From the NCBI GenBank assembly GCA_015485945.1, contig WFSM01000183.1:1-5706 (forward strand): a DNA stretch of 5,706 bases, written 5' to 3'. Positions 1 to 5,706 of the stretch are shown in pieces (position 1 is the stretch's first letter; each line of letters opens with the position of its first letter). Origin of the DNA: Candidatus Bipolaricaulota bacterium. Its GTDB lineage: Bacteria; Bipolaricaulota; Bipolaricaulia; UBA7950; UBA9294. The position numbers were made by a program, and so were the translations under genes. The notes below the pieces were generated by a model. That model was given only the letters and a program-made list of their open reading frames with translations. It had not been told where the DNA came from and searched no databases.

Positions 1-222
1 CGCGTCGCGGAGCAGACGACAGGAGCGGTAGTCGCCGACGTGCGTCGGGTCGGGCAGATCGAACGTCGCTGGTTCCACCAGCTCAAGCGCGGTGTGGATC
101 CCGGCGATCTCAACGTCGCTCCCCCCGAGAGGACGAAGGATGAGGAGCTCGTCCGTGGACTCGGGGAGGACCACCCATTCCCGTCCCCGCGCTCGGACGA
201 GGGAGCCGACGGAGTAGCTCAT
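1..222 (-). CDS. SNF2-type DEAD/DEAH helicase, DrmD-like, N-terminal part (cut by window edge)
   Basis: Only the first 74 codons are present; the gene runs on past base 1. The translation begins MSYSVGSLVRARGREWVVLP and continues with LLILRPLGGSDVEIAGIHTA and a VEPATFDLPDPTHVGDY segment. From memory of the family, this N-terminus (VGSLVxARGREWVVLP, then RPLGGSD, then EPAxFxLPDP and GDxxSxxLLRDA) heads large bacterial SNF2-family helicases, including those annotated DrmD in class 1 DISARM and similar helicases of defence islands. These are cytoplasmic DNA-dependent ATPases thought to translocate on duplex DNA. The Walker A and DEAH motifs would lie beyond the window, so the ATPase function is inferred from the N-terminus alone. 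The start is fixed by the GGAGGTG site upstream and by the ATGA overlap with the stop of the preceding helicase gene, which implies one transcript and coupled translation. An alternative is a SNF2 helicase of another defence or repair operon. Confidence 0.75.
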   Translation of the reverse strand, partial: MSYSVGSLVRARGREWVVLPESTDELLILRPLGGSDVEIAGIHTALELVEPATFDLPDPTHVGDYRSCRLLRDA

Positions 223-3200
223 TTCTCACCTCCGAAGACACTGGGATATTCCTGGACGATGGACTCCCAATCGTCCTTGTAGCCGAACCTGATCACCGTC
301 CAGCCCAGGTCCTCCATGCATTCCTCCTGCTCACGATCGCGGCCGGCGCGCTCCGGGTAGTCGTGCGGTGGGCCATCGACGTAGATGGCGACGTTTTGGT
401 CATCATACACGAAGTCGGGGCGTGTTCGGCATGAGGTAACGAGGCTCTGAGCACGGGACGGCAGCCTAAGGTTGCGGGTTTCGAGGAACCGGAGCCACTC
501 ACGCTCCAATTCGGAATCGGCCATACCCAGCAACCGGTTTAGTTGTTCCTCACGCGGGATCGGCCCGGGAGATGCTTCCACACGGGCGGTTGCTAACCGG
601 AGGAAGAATTCTCTGATCGAGTGGCGGTCGAGGTATTCGTGATCCCGCTGGTTTGTGTAGCTCAAAAGGCAGTCGTAGCATGCCGTTTCACAGTCCTCAT
701 GGGCTCCGGGGGCGCGATGGAGGTCTTCGCCCGTGTCGGGATCGAAGTGGCATATGTCGAGTGCCATGCGGGCTACCCGCCGTAGCTCGTGTGCATCGAG
801 GAGGCGGCGCAATACCCCGAGCCCCCCTTCCGTGGCCTCGTAGAACAGGATCGAACGGCGGTGGTCACGATCGGGGAGCGGCTCAGCGGCGAGTTCCCGG
901 TCCTCCAATTCGTAGGTCCTTTGGATGGCCGACTTCAGCGCTGCCTGAAGGGAGGCCATCGCGGGTAGATTTAAGTGCACAGCCGGGCTGAAGATGAGGC
1001 AGTTCTTCGTATCCTCAACGTAGGGGATAACGCGCTCGGTCCGGGGCCCCAGAGGATTGTCATCATCGCTTTCTTCATCCTGTCTCCGCTCCCAGTATCC
1101 TCGTTCTATGTCAAGCCTGAACCCGATCTTTCCGGATCTACGCGAACGCTTCCACCCGAAGTTGATCCGCCAGATAGTGGCTGCTTGTCCCTGATGGATC
1201 ACCGCGAGGGGGGCTCCGTTGTCAGCATGCACCTCCGCCCTGCGGTACGAGGGCCTTCCTGCACGGGTGGCGAATCTGATGACCGTACGCACATCGTAGC
1301 CCTGGCGGAGGCGCTCCTCTTCATCACAGGTGATCCGCTCTCGCCTCCGGGTGATGACGTTTCGCAGCCGGAACAGGCGCCTGGTGGGCGGAGGGAGATC
1401 AGCGCCGCACATCTCACACTTGTCCGGTCCCTCTCCGTCAGGGCACGGATGGAGATAACCGCACATCTCGCAGATTTTTGCTGCACCCGTCTGAATATCC
1501 TCCTCGGCTTGGGCAGGGAGCATGACTTGGTGAATCTCGTATTGGGATCCCTCGTGGTATACGATCGCCCGAGGAGCGAACTCGGTGATCGCCAAGAACC
1601 GGGGGCGGGAGAGGAATTCTTCGTCTCCCGACCGGAGCACCCGTCCTGGGATATAGGCGGACAAGGGGAGGCGGGGGAAGTTGTAGCCGGGGAGGAACCC
1701 CTCGCTGGCGAAGTAGCGATAGCTGTAGAAGTCGGACCTCATGACGTTCCCCGGCTCAGTAAGGAGCTGAAGTTGTGTCTCGGCGTCCCGGCGGAGCCGC
1801 GCCGCCCTTTTTCTGTCCTCAACAGGCCGGGACACGTCCCGCACGATAAGTCCCTGCCGGGCTGCCTGCTGATATGCGGAACGGTAGAGGTCGCGCCAGC
1901 GTTGACATGCAGCGTCGAACCGGAGTGGAATCTGGGCGAGGACTTCGTCAAGCCAGCCGTCGTGGTACCAATCGGCGTCCGCAAGTGCGTCCTCCAGGGT
2001 CGCCAGGATGGCCTGGGCACGTGCCTTGGCCCGCTCCTTCGGGCCAGGTTCATGGAGCACGTCCTCCAACTGGCGGTTGAAAGTGAGGCGCGGCGGATCC
2101 CCGTTCATGTCAAGAATATCGGTCAGTGTCGTCCCGAGGCTGAAGCCCGTCTCGGAAAGCCAGATTGCATGGATATGAGCGCGGAGGAGATCTTCGTTGG
2201 TGAGATCGACCCTGGGTGGAGCGACTGCACCCGTCACCATCCGGTCGGGATGGCGGAAGAAATAGCGGTCGTGGGGACTCCCACCGGAGCAATAGGTAAA
2301 CACAAGCGCCGGTTGCCCGCTTCTCCCGGCGCGACCACTGCGCTGGGCGTAGTTAGCTGGAGTGGGGGGGACATTGCGCATGTTCACCATGTTGAGTTGA
2401 GCGATATCGATCCCTAGTTCCATTGTTGGCGAACAGAAGAGGATAGGTAGCTTTCCGGTGCGGAACTCTTCCTCGCGTTGGCGACGCACTTCGTTCGGTA
2501 CCTGCGCCGTGTGTTCCCGAGCCCGGATTCCGCGCGTGTGCGGAGCTACCTCCTTGTAGTAGTTGAGGAAAAACTCGTTCGGCCCGGCAGCGTCCCGCGA
2601 TGCGGTCGGCTGGCGGAGCAAGTCAGGCGCGATCGAACGCCCATCTCCCGGGCACCAGCGCATCGCTGCGGCACTGAGCTGGAAGCCAGGATCATCCTCA
2701 CTGGTCCCATCAGCCTGGACGATGATCCCATATCTGCGGAGAGATTCCAGAAGATCTCTGATAATCTTTTCCGTATCATCAAGCGAGAGCTTATCGCTAT
2801 AGCGGGAGAGGGACCGCCGCAGGTAACGGCCGAATCTGCTTCGAGCAGAAAGATATACATTGCCTCCTCGATCACCTTTTTTTCGGGATCTAGGAAAGGC
2901 TATGGAAGCATTGGTCAAGCTCTTGAGGGTCTCGTTTTCGTCGAATCCCCACGGTGGATCCAGATGCTGGTGGCTGCGCTTAAGGAGTCGCTCTTGATAG
3001 GATCGGTCGAGATAGTCCACACGGATCGCCAATTCCCGGCGGATGTGATCCAATAGCGTGTGACATATCTCCTCCCGGGTTTCCGGGTCTGCCGCCGCGA
3101 GAGCCGGATGTACTGTTTCCCAAATCCGTTTATCACGAACAAGCTCCGCCAGATCGGGATAGTCGATCTTGAGAAGAGCAACTTGCTCCAGATTGGGGGC

Positions 3201-5408
3201 GAGCACCCGCCAGCCGCGGCGGAGGTCGCGATACAGCCTGTAGGCAAGTACCTCGCGCATTGCAGCGTCCGTCTGGGCCATTGCAGGGCCCAATACCCCG
3301 GGATCATGAGCGTATTCCTCGAATGGGAAGCCAAGCTGCTCGAAGACCTTCTGCGGAAGTTCATCATGGGTGATCCCCCCGGGCCCCGCCGCCTTCACCG
3401 CCTGGTATAGAGCTGATCGGAGCAATCCCACCTCGACGAAATCGTTGAAGTGGCCCGCTTGCAGCGAGGCGTCCTGGCGGTTGTCGGTGAAGCTGAGGAG
3501 CTTACGAAACTCCGGCTGGTATGTCTCTTCTTCCATGTGGCGGATGGCCGCCAAAGTCAGGATGGTTGTAGCGGTGCTTCGACCTTCGGTGCCGAGGATG
3601 CTCAACTTGGCGAAGTCAGTCCGATGACTGCTGAAGTCATAGGAAACGCCACAGGTGAGGCAGAAATGGAACGGTGCCGGGATGAACGTCCAAGGGGCAC
3701 CGTCCGTGCGCTCAACCCCATCTTTTCCCACCCGTACCGGTTTGGGAAGTACCTTCCGACGGTCCTTACGCACTCGTCCTTGATGATCGAGCCAATCGTC
3801 CGGCAGACGATCGAGGATCGCTCCCTCGTCCTCCGGCCAGGGATCATCGGAGTTGTGGTACAGGAAACCCGCTTCTTCTCCTTCCTCGCCTTTCAATTCG
3901 CGGAGGTCACGCGGGCGGTAGGTAATACGGCCGTCATCGCCGGTGACTCGCCAGACGGAGTAATAGGCTTGTCCGCATTCGCGACAGAAAACAAGCGGCA
4001 GAAGGATCCGATTCCGATCTCCGGGCACGTACTTCTGCCCGCGGATGGTGACGTAGCGATTGGAGTCGGTTTCTGAATCTAATGAGGCGTATACGGTATC
4101 CCCCCGACTGATGAATTGGTGAAGGCGGAACGCAAACGCGGGTTCCTTGTCATCGGGTTTGATGCACCTGTTTCCTGCGACCAATGTGGCTTCAATAGCC
4201 TCATGGCACTGGTTCTCGTCGATGCCCGTCAGGCGGCTGAGCTCCTTGCTCGCCCCTCGTTCTCCAGTGATGCTGCGCGGGGTTTGGCGGATCAACTCCC
4301 CGGTTCCGGGATCACGGGTCACCCCAAACGTTGACTCAACCCACGATACTAACGGGTCATTGCGGAACTCCTTAAACTCAATCGACGACGGGAATTTCGG
4401 ATTTTCAATGCGGCGACGCAAGCGATCCAAATGCTCAGGATCATCAACGGAGTGCTCATCGGAGATACGTTCTAAGCTCTCGCCGATCACGTGTTCCGGC
4501 TTGATCACGGTTCCAAAAATCTCGGAGGCTGCCCGTGCCACTTGATGTGCCGTTTCACGGCGATCCCGCCCCACAGATAATGTCGCGGAGGTGCCGACAT
4601 ACTGCAGGTGAGGAGCTGAGAATGCTTCCCGTGCCCGGCGCATCAGCATCGCAACATCCGCTCCTTGTCGACCGCGGTACGTGTGAAGCTCATCTAATAC
4701 GAGAAAACGGAGCCCCTGAGCAGCGCGCACTAACGCTCGATCCTCATGCCGTGTGAGGATGAGCTCCAACATGACGTAGTTTGTCAATAGAATATCCGGG
4801 GGGGTTTCTTTGACAGCTTCTTTTTGCTCTTCTGACTCTTGGCCGGTGTAACGAGCGAATGTTACCGGGCTTGCTCCATCGGGGAAGCCGTAGTCAAGAA
4901 ATTTGCTGAGCTCCTGCCATTGGCTGTTCACGAGCGCGTTCATCGGATAGACGATAATCGCTTGGATTCCGTTTCCGCTCCCGTGTTGGAGAACATGGTT
5001 GACAATAGGGATTATGTAGGCGAGGCTTTTGCCGGAGCCTGTACCGGTGGTAAGCACGTAGCTCGCTCCTGTGAGGGCTAATTCCACCGCAGAGGACTGG
5101 TGTTTGTAGAGCCGGATAGGTTTGCCTAAGTCGGCGATGCCTCCTTTTATACAAAAGATACGCTTACATAAAGGATGAAGGAGCCCGCTCTCCGTGAGCT
5201 CATCGATTGACTCCCCTTTGACAAAGGAGGGATTTAGTTGGACAAGCGGATCGGGCCAGAGAGCCTCTTGTTCAAGCTCTTGTTTGACATATTGTTCAAT
5301 TCGAGGATCTCTGATCCTAACGTAACTGCTAACAAAAGATGCATAATCATCAATCAGCCCGTCACGAAGGCCGAATACGTTCATAGCGCCCCCAAACTTA
5401 CCGCCCAT
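219..5408 (-). CDS. Giant DEAD/DEAH-box helicase with DUF1998 domain and C-terminal Vsr/DUF559-like nuclease domain (defence-type)
   Basis: This is an uninterrupted 1729-codon frame. Seen in order (residues from the first ATG): a family-like N-terminus with LRDGLIDDYASF and VRIRDPRIEQY (14-40); Q-type motif RLYKHQ (99-104); Walker A TGTGSGKS (121-128); motif Ia VYPMNALVNSQ (153-163); TNYVMLE (209-215); DELH box (239-242); TSAT (273-276); RLHQFISRGDTVYASL (428-443); paired CxxC at 475/478 and 583/586; FTDNRQDASLQAGHFNDF (640-657 region); a ~330-residue insertion; motif V SPTMELGID (993-1001); motif VI QRSGRAGR (1022-1029); CxxC pairs at 1313/1316 and 1331/1334; DUF1998 with ATEGGLG (1525-1531) and a cysteine cluster C1573, C1577, C1580 in ACYDCLLSYTNQ; then RPDFVY (1663-1668), YVDGPPHDY (1676-1684) and LGWTVIRF (1701-1708), a Vsr/DUF559-like PD-(D/E)XK fold signature. 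DUF1998 helicases include MrfA (DNA repair) and the defence proteins DruE (Druantia) and DrmA/DrmB (DISARM, split in two). The predicted role is ATP-driven DNA translocation or unwinding and DNA cleavage against invading DNA; the last part is inference. Start: the ATG at 5408 is the longest choice and has no clear ribosome site. The ATG at 5384 (residue 9, MNVFGLRDGLIDDY) is preceded by GGGGG with four bases of spacing and agrees better with where I recall homologues beginning, so the true protein may be 1721 residues. It is probably first in an operon with the SNF2-like helicase gene. Confidence 0.93.
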   Translation of the reverse strand: MGGKFGGAMNVFGLRDGLIDDYASFVSSYVRIRDPRIEQYVKQELEQEALWPDPLVQLNPSFVKGESIDELTESGLLHPLCKRIFCIKGGIADLGKPIRLYKHQSSAVELALTGASYVLTTGTGSGKSLAYIIPIVNHVLQHGSGNGIQAIIVYPMNALVNSQWQELSKFLDYGFPDGASPVTFARYTGQESEEQKEAVKETPPDILLTNYVMLELILTRHEDRALVRAAQGLRFLVLDELHTYRGRQGADVAMLMRRAREAFSAPHLQYVGTSATLSVGRDRRETAHQVARAASEIFGTVIKPEHVIGESLERISDEHSVDDPEHLDRLRRRIENPKFPSSIEFKEFRNDPLVSWVESTFGVTRDPGTGELIRQTPRSITGERGASKELSRLTGIDENQCHEAIEATLVAGNRCIKPDDKEPAFAFRLHQFISRGDTVYASLDSETDSNRYVTIRGQKYVPGDRNRILLPLVFCRECGQAYYSVWRVTGDDGRITYRPRDLRELKGEEGEEAGFLYHNSDDPWPEDEGAILDRLPDDWLDHQGRVRKDRRKVLPKPVRVGKDGVERTDGAPWTFIPAPFHFCLTCGVSYDFSSHRTDFAKLSILGTEGRSTATTILTLAAIRHMEEETYQPEFRKLLSFTDNRQDASLQAGHFNDFVEVGLLRSALYQAVKAAGPGGITHDELPQKVFEQLGFPFEEYAHDPGVLGPAMAQTDAAMREVLAYRLYRDLRRGWRVLAPNLEQVALLKIDYPDLAELVRDKRIWETVHPALAAADPETREEICHTLLDHIRRELAIRVDYLDRSYQERLLKRSHQHLDPPWGFDENETLKSLTNASIAFPRSRKKGDRGGNVYLSARSRFGRYLRRSLSRYSDKLSLDDTEKIIRDLLESLRRYGIIVQADGTSEDDPGFQLSAAAMRWCPGDGRSIAPDLLRQPTASRDAAGPNEFFLNYYKEVAPHTRGIRAREHTAQVPNEVRRQREEEFRTGKLPILFCSPTMELGIDIAQLNMVNMRNVPPTPANYAQRSGRAGRSGQPALVFTYCSGGSPHDRYFFRHPDRMVTGAVAPPRVDLTNEDLLRAHIHAIWLSETGFSLGTTLTDILDMNGDPPRLTFNRQLEDVLHEPGPKERAKARAQAILATLEDALADADWYHDGWLDEVLAQIPLRFDAACQRWRDLYRSAYQQAARQGLIVRDVSRPVEDRKRAARLRRDAETQLQLLTEPGNVMRSDFYSYRYFASEGFLPGYNFPRLPLSAYIPGRVLRSGDEEFLSRPRFLAITEFAPRAIVYHEGSQYEIHQVMLPAQAEEDIQTGAAKICEMCGYLHPCPDGEGPDKCEMCGADLPPPTRRLFRLRNVITRRRERITCDEEERLRQGYDVRTVIRFATRAGRPSYRRAEVHADNGAPLAVIHQGQAATIWRINFGWKRSRRSGKIGFRLDIERGYWERRQDEESDDDNPLGPRTERVIPYVEDTKNCLIFSPAVHLNLPAMASLQAALKSAIQRTYELEDRELAAEPLPDRDHRRSILFYEATEGGLGVLRRLLDAHELRRVARMALDICHFDPDTGEDLHRAPGAHEDCETACYDCLLSYTNQRDHEYLDRHSIREFFLRLATARVEASPGPIPREEQLNRLLGMADSELEREWLRFLETRNLRLPSRAQSLVTSCRTRPDFVYDDQNVAIYVDGPPHDYPERAGRDREQEECMEDLGWTVIRFGYKDDWESIVQEYPSVFGGEK
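227..233 (-). promoter_or_regulatory. Ribosome binding site GGAGGTG of the SNF2-like helicase gene
   Basis: On the minus strand GGAGGTG precedes the ATG at 222-220, with six bases between GGAGG and the start codon. It lies inside the last codons of the upstream helicase gene (encoding GGE near its end). The stop of that gene and this start share the bases ATGA (222-219), the classic arrangement for termination-reinitiation coupling. Confidence 0.85.
2877..2883 (-). other. In-frame A_AAA_AAA heptamer with immediate -1 stop (possible frameshift or slippage site)
   Basis: Seven consecutive A on the coding strand span the end of codon R842 and both lysine codons K843 and K844 (CGA AAA AAA GGT GAT). 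The phase matches the X XXY YYZ slippery pattern. A -1 shift would read AGG and then stop at TGA, giving a product of about 845 residues with the first RecA domain and the first zinc cysteines but lacking motifs V and VI, DUF1998 and the nuclease-like tail. dnaX uses a comparable slip-and-stop to make two products. No upstream Shine-Dalgarno-like stimulator is visible, and the nearest hairpin (2836-2848, CTGCT-TCG-AGCAG) starts about 28 bases downstream, further than usual, so this may be an ordinary lysine pair. Confidence 0.25.
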
Positions 5409-5452
5409 GCTCTATTTTTAGTTATCACTCTATTCCCCGTGATTGCTCCGCT

Positions 5453-5482
5453 AGTATACAGGATTATCCCCCATAGTGTGAA
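5453..5482 (-). promoter_or_regulatory. Predicted sigma-70/sigma-A promoter of the helicase operon
   Basis: On the minus strand TTCACA (5482-5477; 5 of 6 to TTGACA) is followed after 18 bases by TATACT (5458-5453; 5 of 6 to TATAAT). Transcription would start near 5446, giving a leader of about 38 bases to the ATG at 5408 or about 62 bases to the ATG at 5384. The position between the divergent genes supports it. The -35 hexamer overlaps the inner arm of an inverted repeat, which could allow repression or activation. Confidence 0.6.
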
Positions 5483-5529
5483 CCGCAGTTTGTACAATGG
5501 CATGTCACACAACCATAAACAATGGGGGA
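5467..5529. repeat. Nested inverted repeat over the helicase promoter
   Basis: The outer arms are TCCCCCAT (5467-5474) and ATGGGGGA (5522-5529), a perfect 8-base inverted match. Inside them GTGTGA (5476-5481) and TCACAC (5505-5510) form a perfect 6-base match, and between these lies the 8-base palindrome TTGTACAA (5490-5497). The inner arms and the central palindrome are centred on nearly the same base (about 5493), while the outer pair is centred about five bases away. The left arms cover the -35 region and spacer of the helicase promoter, so this may be an operator for an unseen regulator. It has no coding potential that I can support. Confidence 0.5.
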
Positions 5530-5552
5530 CAACTAGCTTCCTATCGTCTTTT

Positions 5553-5564
5553 GCGGGTTCCCGC
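5553..5564. repeat. Short perfect palindrome GCGGGTTCCCGC
   Basis: Five complementary bases flank TT (GCGGG-TT-CCCGC), with short T runs on both sides on the plus strand. It lies upstream of both divergent promoters and follows no gene end, so a terminator role is unlikely. It may be a protein site or may be fortuitous. Confidence 0.3.
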
Positions 5565-5593
5565 TTTCTGTCGGGATTAAATACCAAAGCGAC

Positions 5594-5622
5594 TTGACAT
5601 ATCACCAGTGTATTATTAAACT
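5594..5622 (+). promoter_or_regulatory. Predicted promoter of the GntR-type regulator (leaderless transcript)
   Basis: A perfect -35 hexamer TTGACA (5594-5599) is followed after exactly 17 bases by TAAACT (5617-5622; 4 of 6 to TATAAT). The expected transcription start falls at about 5629-5631, on or next to the A of the regulator ATG at 5631. No ribosome-binding sequence is visible upstream of that ATG, which agrees with a leaderless mRNA. Confidence 0.6.
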
Positions 5623-5630
5623 AGTACACT
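5607..5630. promoter_or_regulatory. Probable autoregulatory operator, AGTGTA-N12-TACACT
   Basis: The perfect inverted repeat AGTGTA (5607-5612) and TACACT (5625-5630) encloses the -10 box and ends at the base before the regulator start codon. Bound protein there would block RNA polymerase. AGTGTA/TACACT-type dyads resemble sites I recall for YtrA-type GntR repressors, which commonly control their own operons. The assignment to this regulator is inference from position and symmetry. Confidence 0.6.
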
Positions 5631-5706
5631 ATGACGGCACAGATCGCGTGGGAATTGGACATGGCTGCCGGGCCGATTTATCTCCAAATCGCCCGGCACG
5701 TGCGGC
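5631..5706 (+). CDS. GntR-family transcriptional regulator, YtrA type, N-terminus (cut by window edge)
   Basis: The first 25 codons read MTAQIAWELDMAAGPIYLQI and then ARHVR before the window ends. The pattern W-x-L-D followed by GPIYLQIxxxVR is the conserved lead-in to the winged helix-turn-helix domain of GntR regulators, and the short N-terminal extension fits the YtrA subfamily. These are small cytoplasmic DNA-binding repressors of about 120-130 residues that usually control an adjacent ABC-transporter operon and themselves. The ATG at 5631 was chosen because it sits directly after the operator and 8 bases past the -10 box, and a later in-frame ATG (codon 11) would remove the conserved WELD segment. 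The helix-turn-helix itself lies outside the window, so the subfamily call rests on few residues. Confidence 0.7.
   Translation, partial: MTAQIAWELDMAAGPIYLQIARHVR

Noticed and set aside
40..282. An 80-codon plus-strand open frame across the junction of the two helicase genes
   Set aside because: It is antisense to the well-supported SNF2-like N-terminus and the helicase C-terminus, with no ribosome site or family resemblance.
975..2417. A 480-codon open frame on the plus strand opposite the helicase
   Set aside because: It lies wholly antisense to the conserved motif V-VI, zinc and DUF1998-linking parts of the helicase. Its translation shows no recognisable motifs, and long antisense open frames are common opposite GC-rich genes.
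2836..2848. CTGCT-TCG-AGCAG hairpin as a regulatory or frameshift-stimulating structure
   Set aside because: It is a short five-pair stem inside coding sequence, about 28 bases from the A7 run, which is too far for a usual stimulator and easily met by chance.
2478..4076. Several 85-208 codon open frames on both strands within the helicase coding region
   Set aside because: They are in other frames of a gene with clear motifs throughout, lack good ribosome sites and encode no known folds.
5545..5570. GCGGGTTCCCGC followed by TTTCT as a rho-independent terminator
   Set aside because: The stem is only five pairs with a two-base loop, the T run is interrupted, and no gene ends nearby on either strand.
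5238..5605. Open frames of 74-119 codons on either strand over the control region
   Set aside because: They run through the predicted promoters and operator and encode no recognisable protein; the minus-strand one overlaps the helicase start in another frame.
1..5706. CRISPR array, tRNA or rRNA gene, insertion sequence or attachment site
   Set aside because: I saw no spaced direct repeats, cloverleaf-type sequence, transposase motifs or terminal inverted repeats with target duplications.

Overview
The window holds one complete giant gene, the start of the next gene of the same operon, and the start of a divergent regulator gene. It looks like the leading edge of an anti-phage defence operon. 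Nearly everything lies on the minus strand: a ~1.7 kDa-residue-scale (1729 codon) superfamily 2 helicase with a DUF1998 domain and a C-terminal Vsr/DUF559-like nuclease domain occupies about 91% of the window. It is followed, with a 4-base ATGA overlap, by the first 74 codons of a SNF2-type helicase resembling DrmD of DISARM, cut off by the window edge at base 1. On the plus strand at the right edge are the first 25 codons of a YtrA-type GntR regulator.

Organism: a bacterium. Sampled lines run from about 63-65% GC in the left part to about 35-50% near the helicase start. The DrmD-like gene has a strong GGAGGTG ribosome site, promoters resemble the sigma-70/sigma-A consensus, and the regulator is of the YtrA type, best known in Gram-positives. 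A moderately GC-rich Gram-positive (Bacillota or Actinomycetota) is my best guess, held with low confidence.

Layout, left to right. Bases 1-222 (minus): N-terminus of the SNF2-like helicase. Bases 219-5408 (minus): the DUF1998 helicase-nuclease, with no second gene inside it; the long open frames on the opposite strand are shadows. Bases 5409-5630: a 222-base divergent control region holding a promoter for each side, a nested inverted repeat over the helicase promoter, and a perfect AGTGTA/TACACT operator over the regulator promoter. Bases 5631-5706 (plus): the regulator, apparently leaderless.

How they may work together: the DUF1998 helicase and the SNF2 helicase are translationally coupled and so probably made together. 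DISARM pairs a DrmA helicase, a DrmB DUF1998 protein and, in class 1, a DrmD SNF2 helicase with a methylase. Here the DrmA-like and DrmB-like parts sit in one chain that also carries a nuclease-like tail. Any methylase or phospholipase-D-like partner would lie beyond base 1, outside this window. The YtrA-type regulator most likely belongs to a separate divergent transcription unit (such genes usually lead ABC-transporter operons), so the defence operon boundary is probably the 5409-5630 gap.
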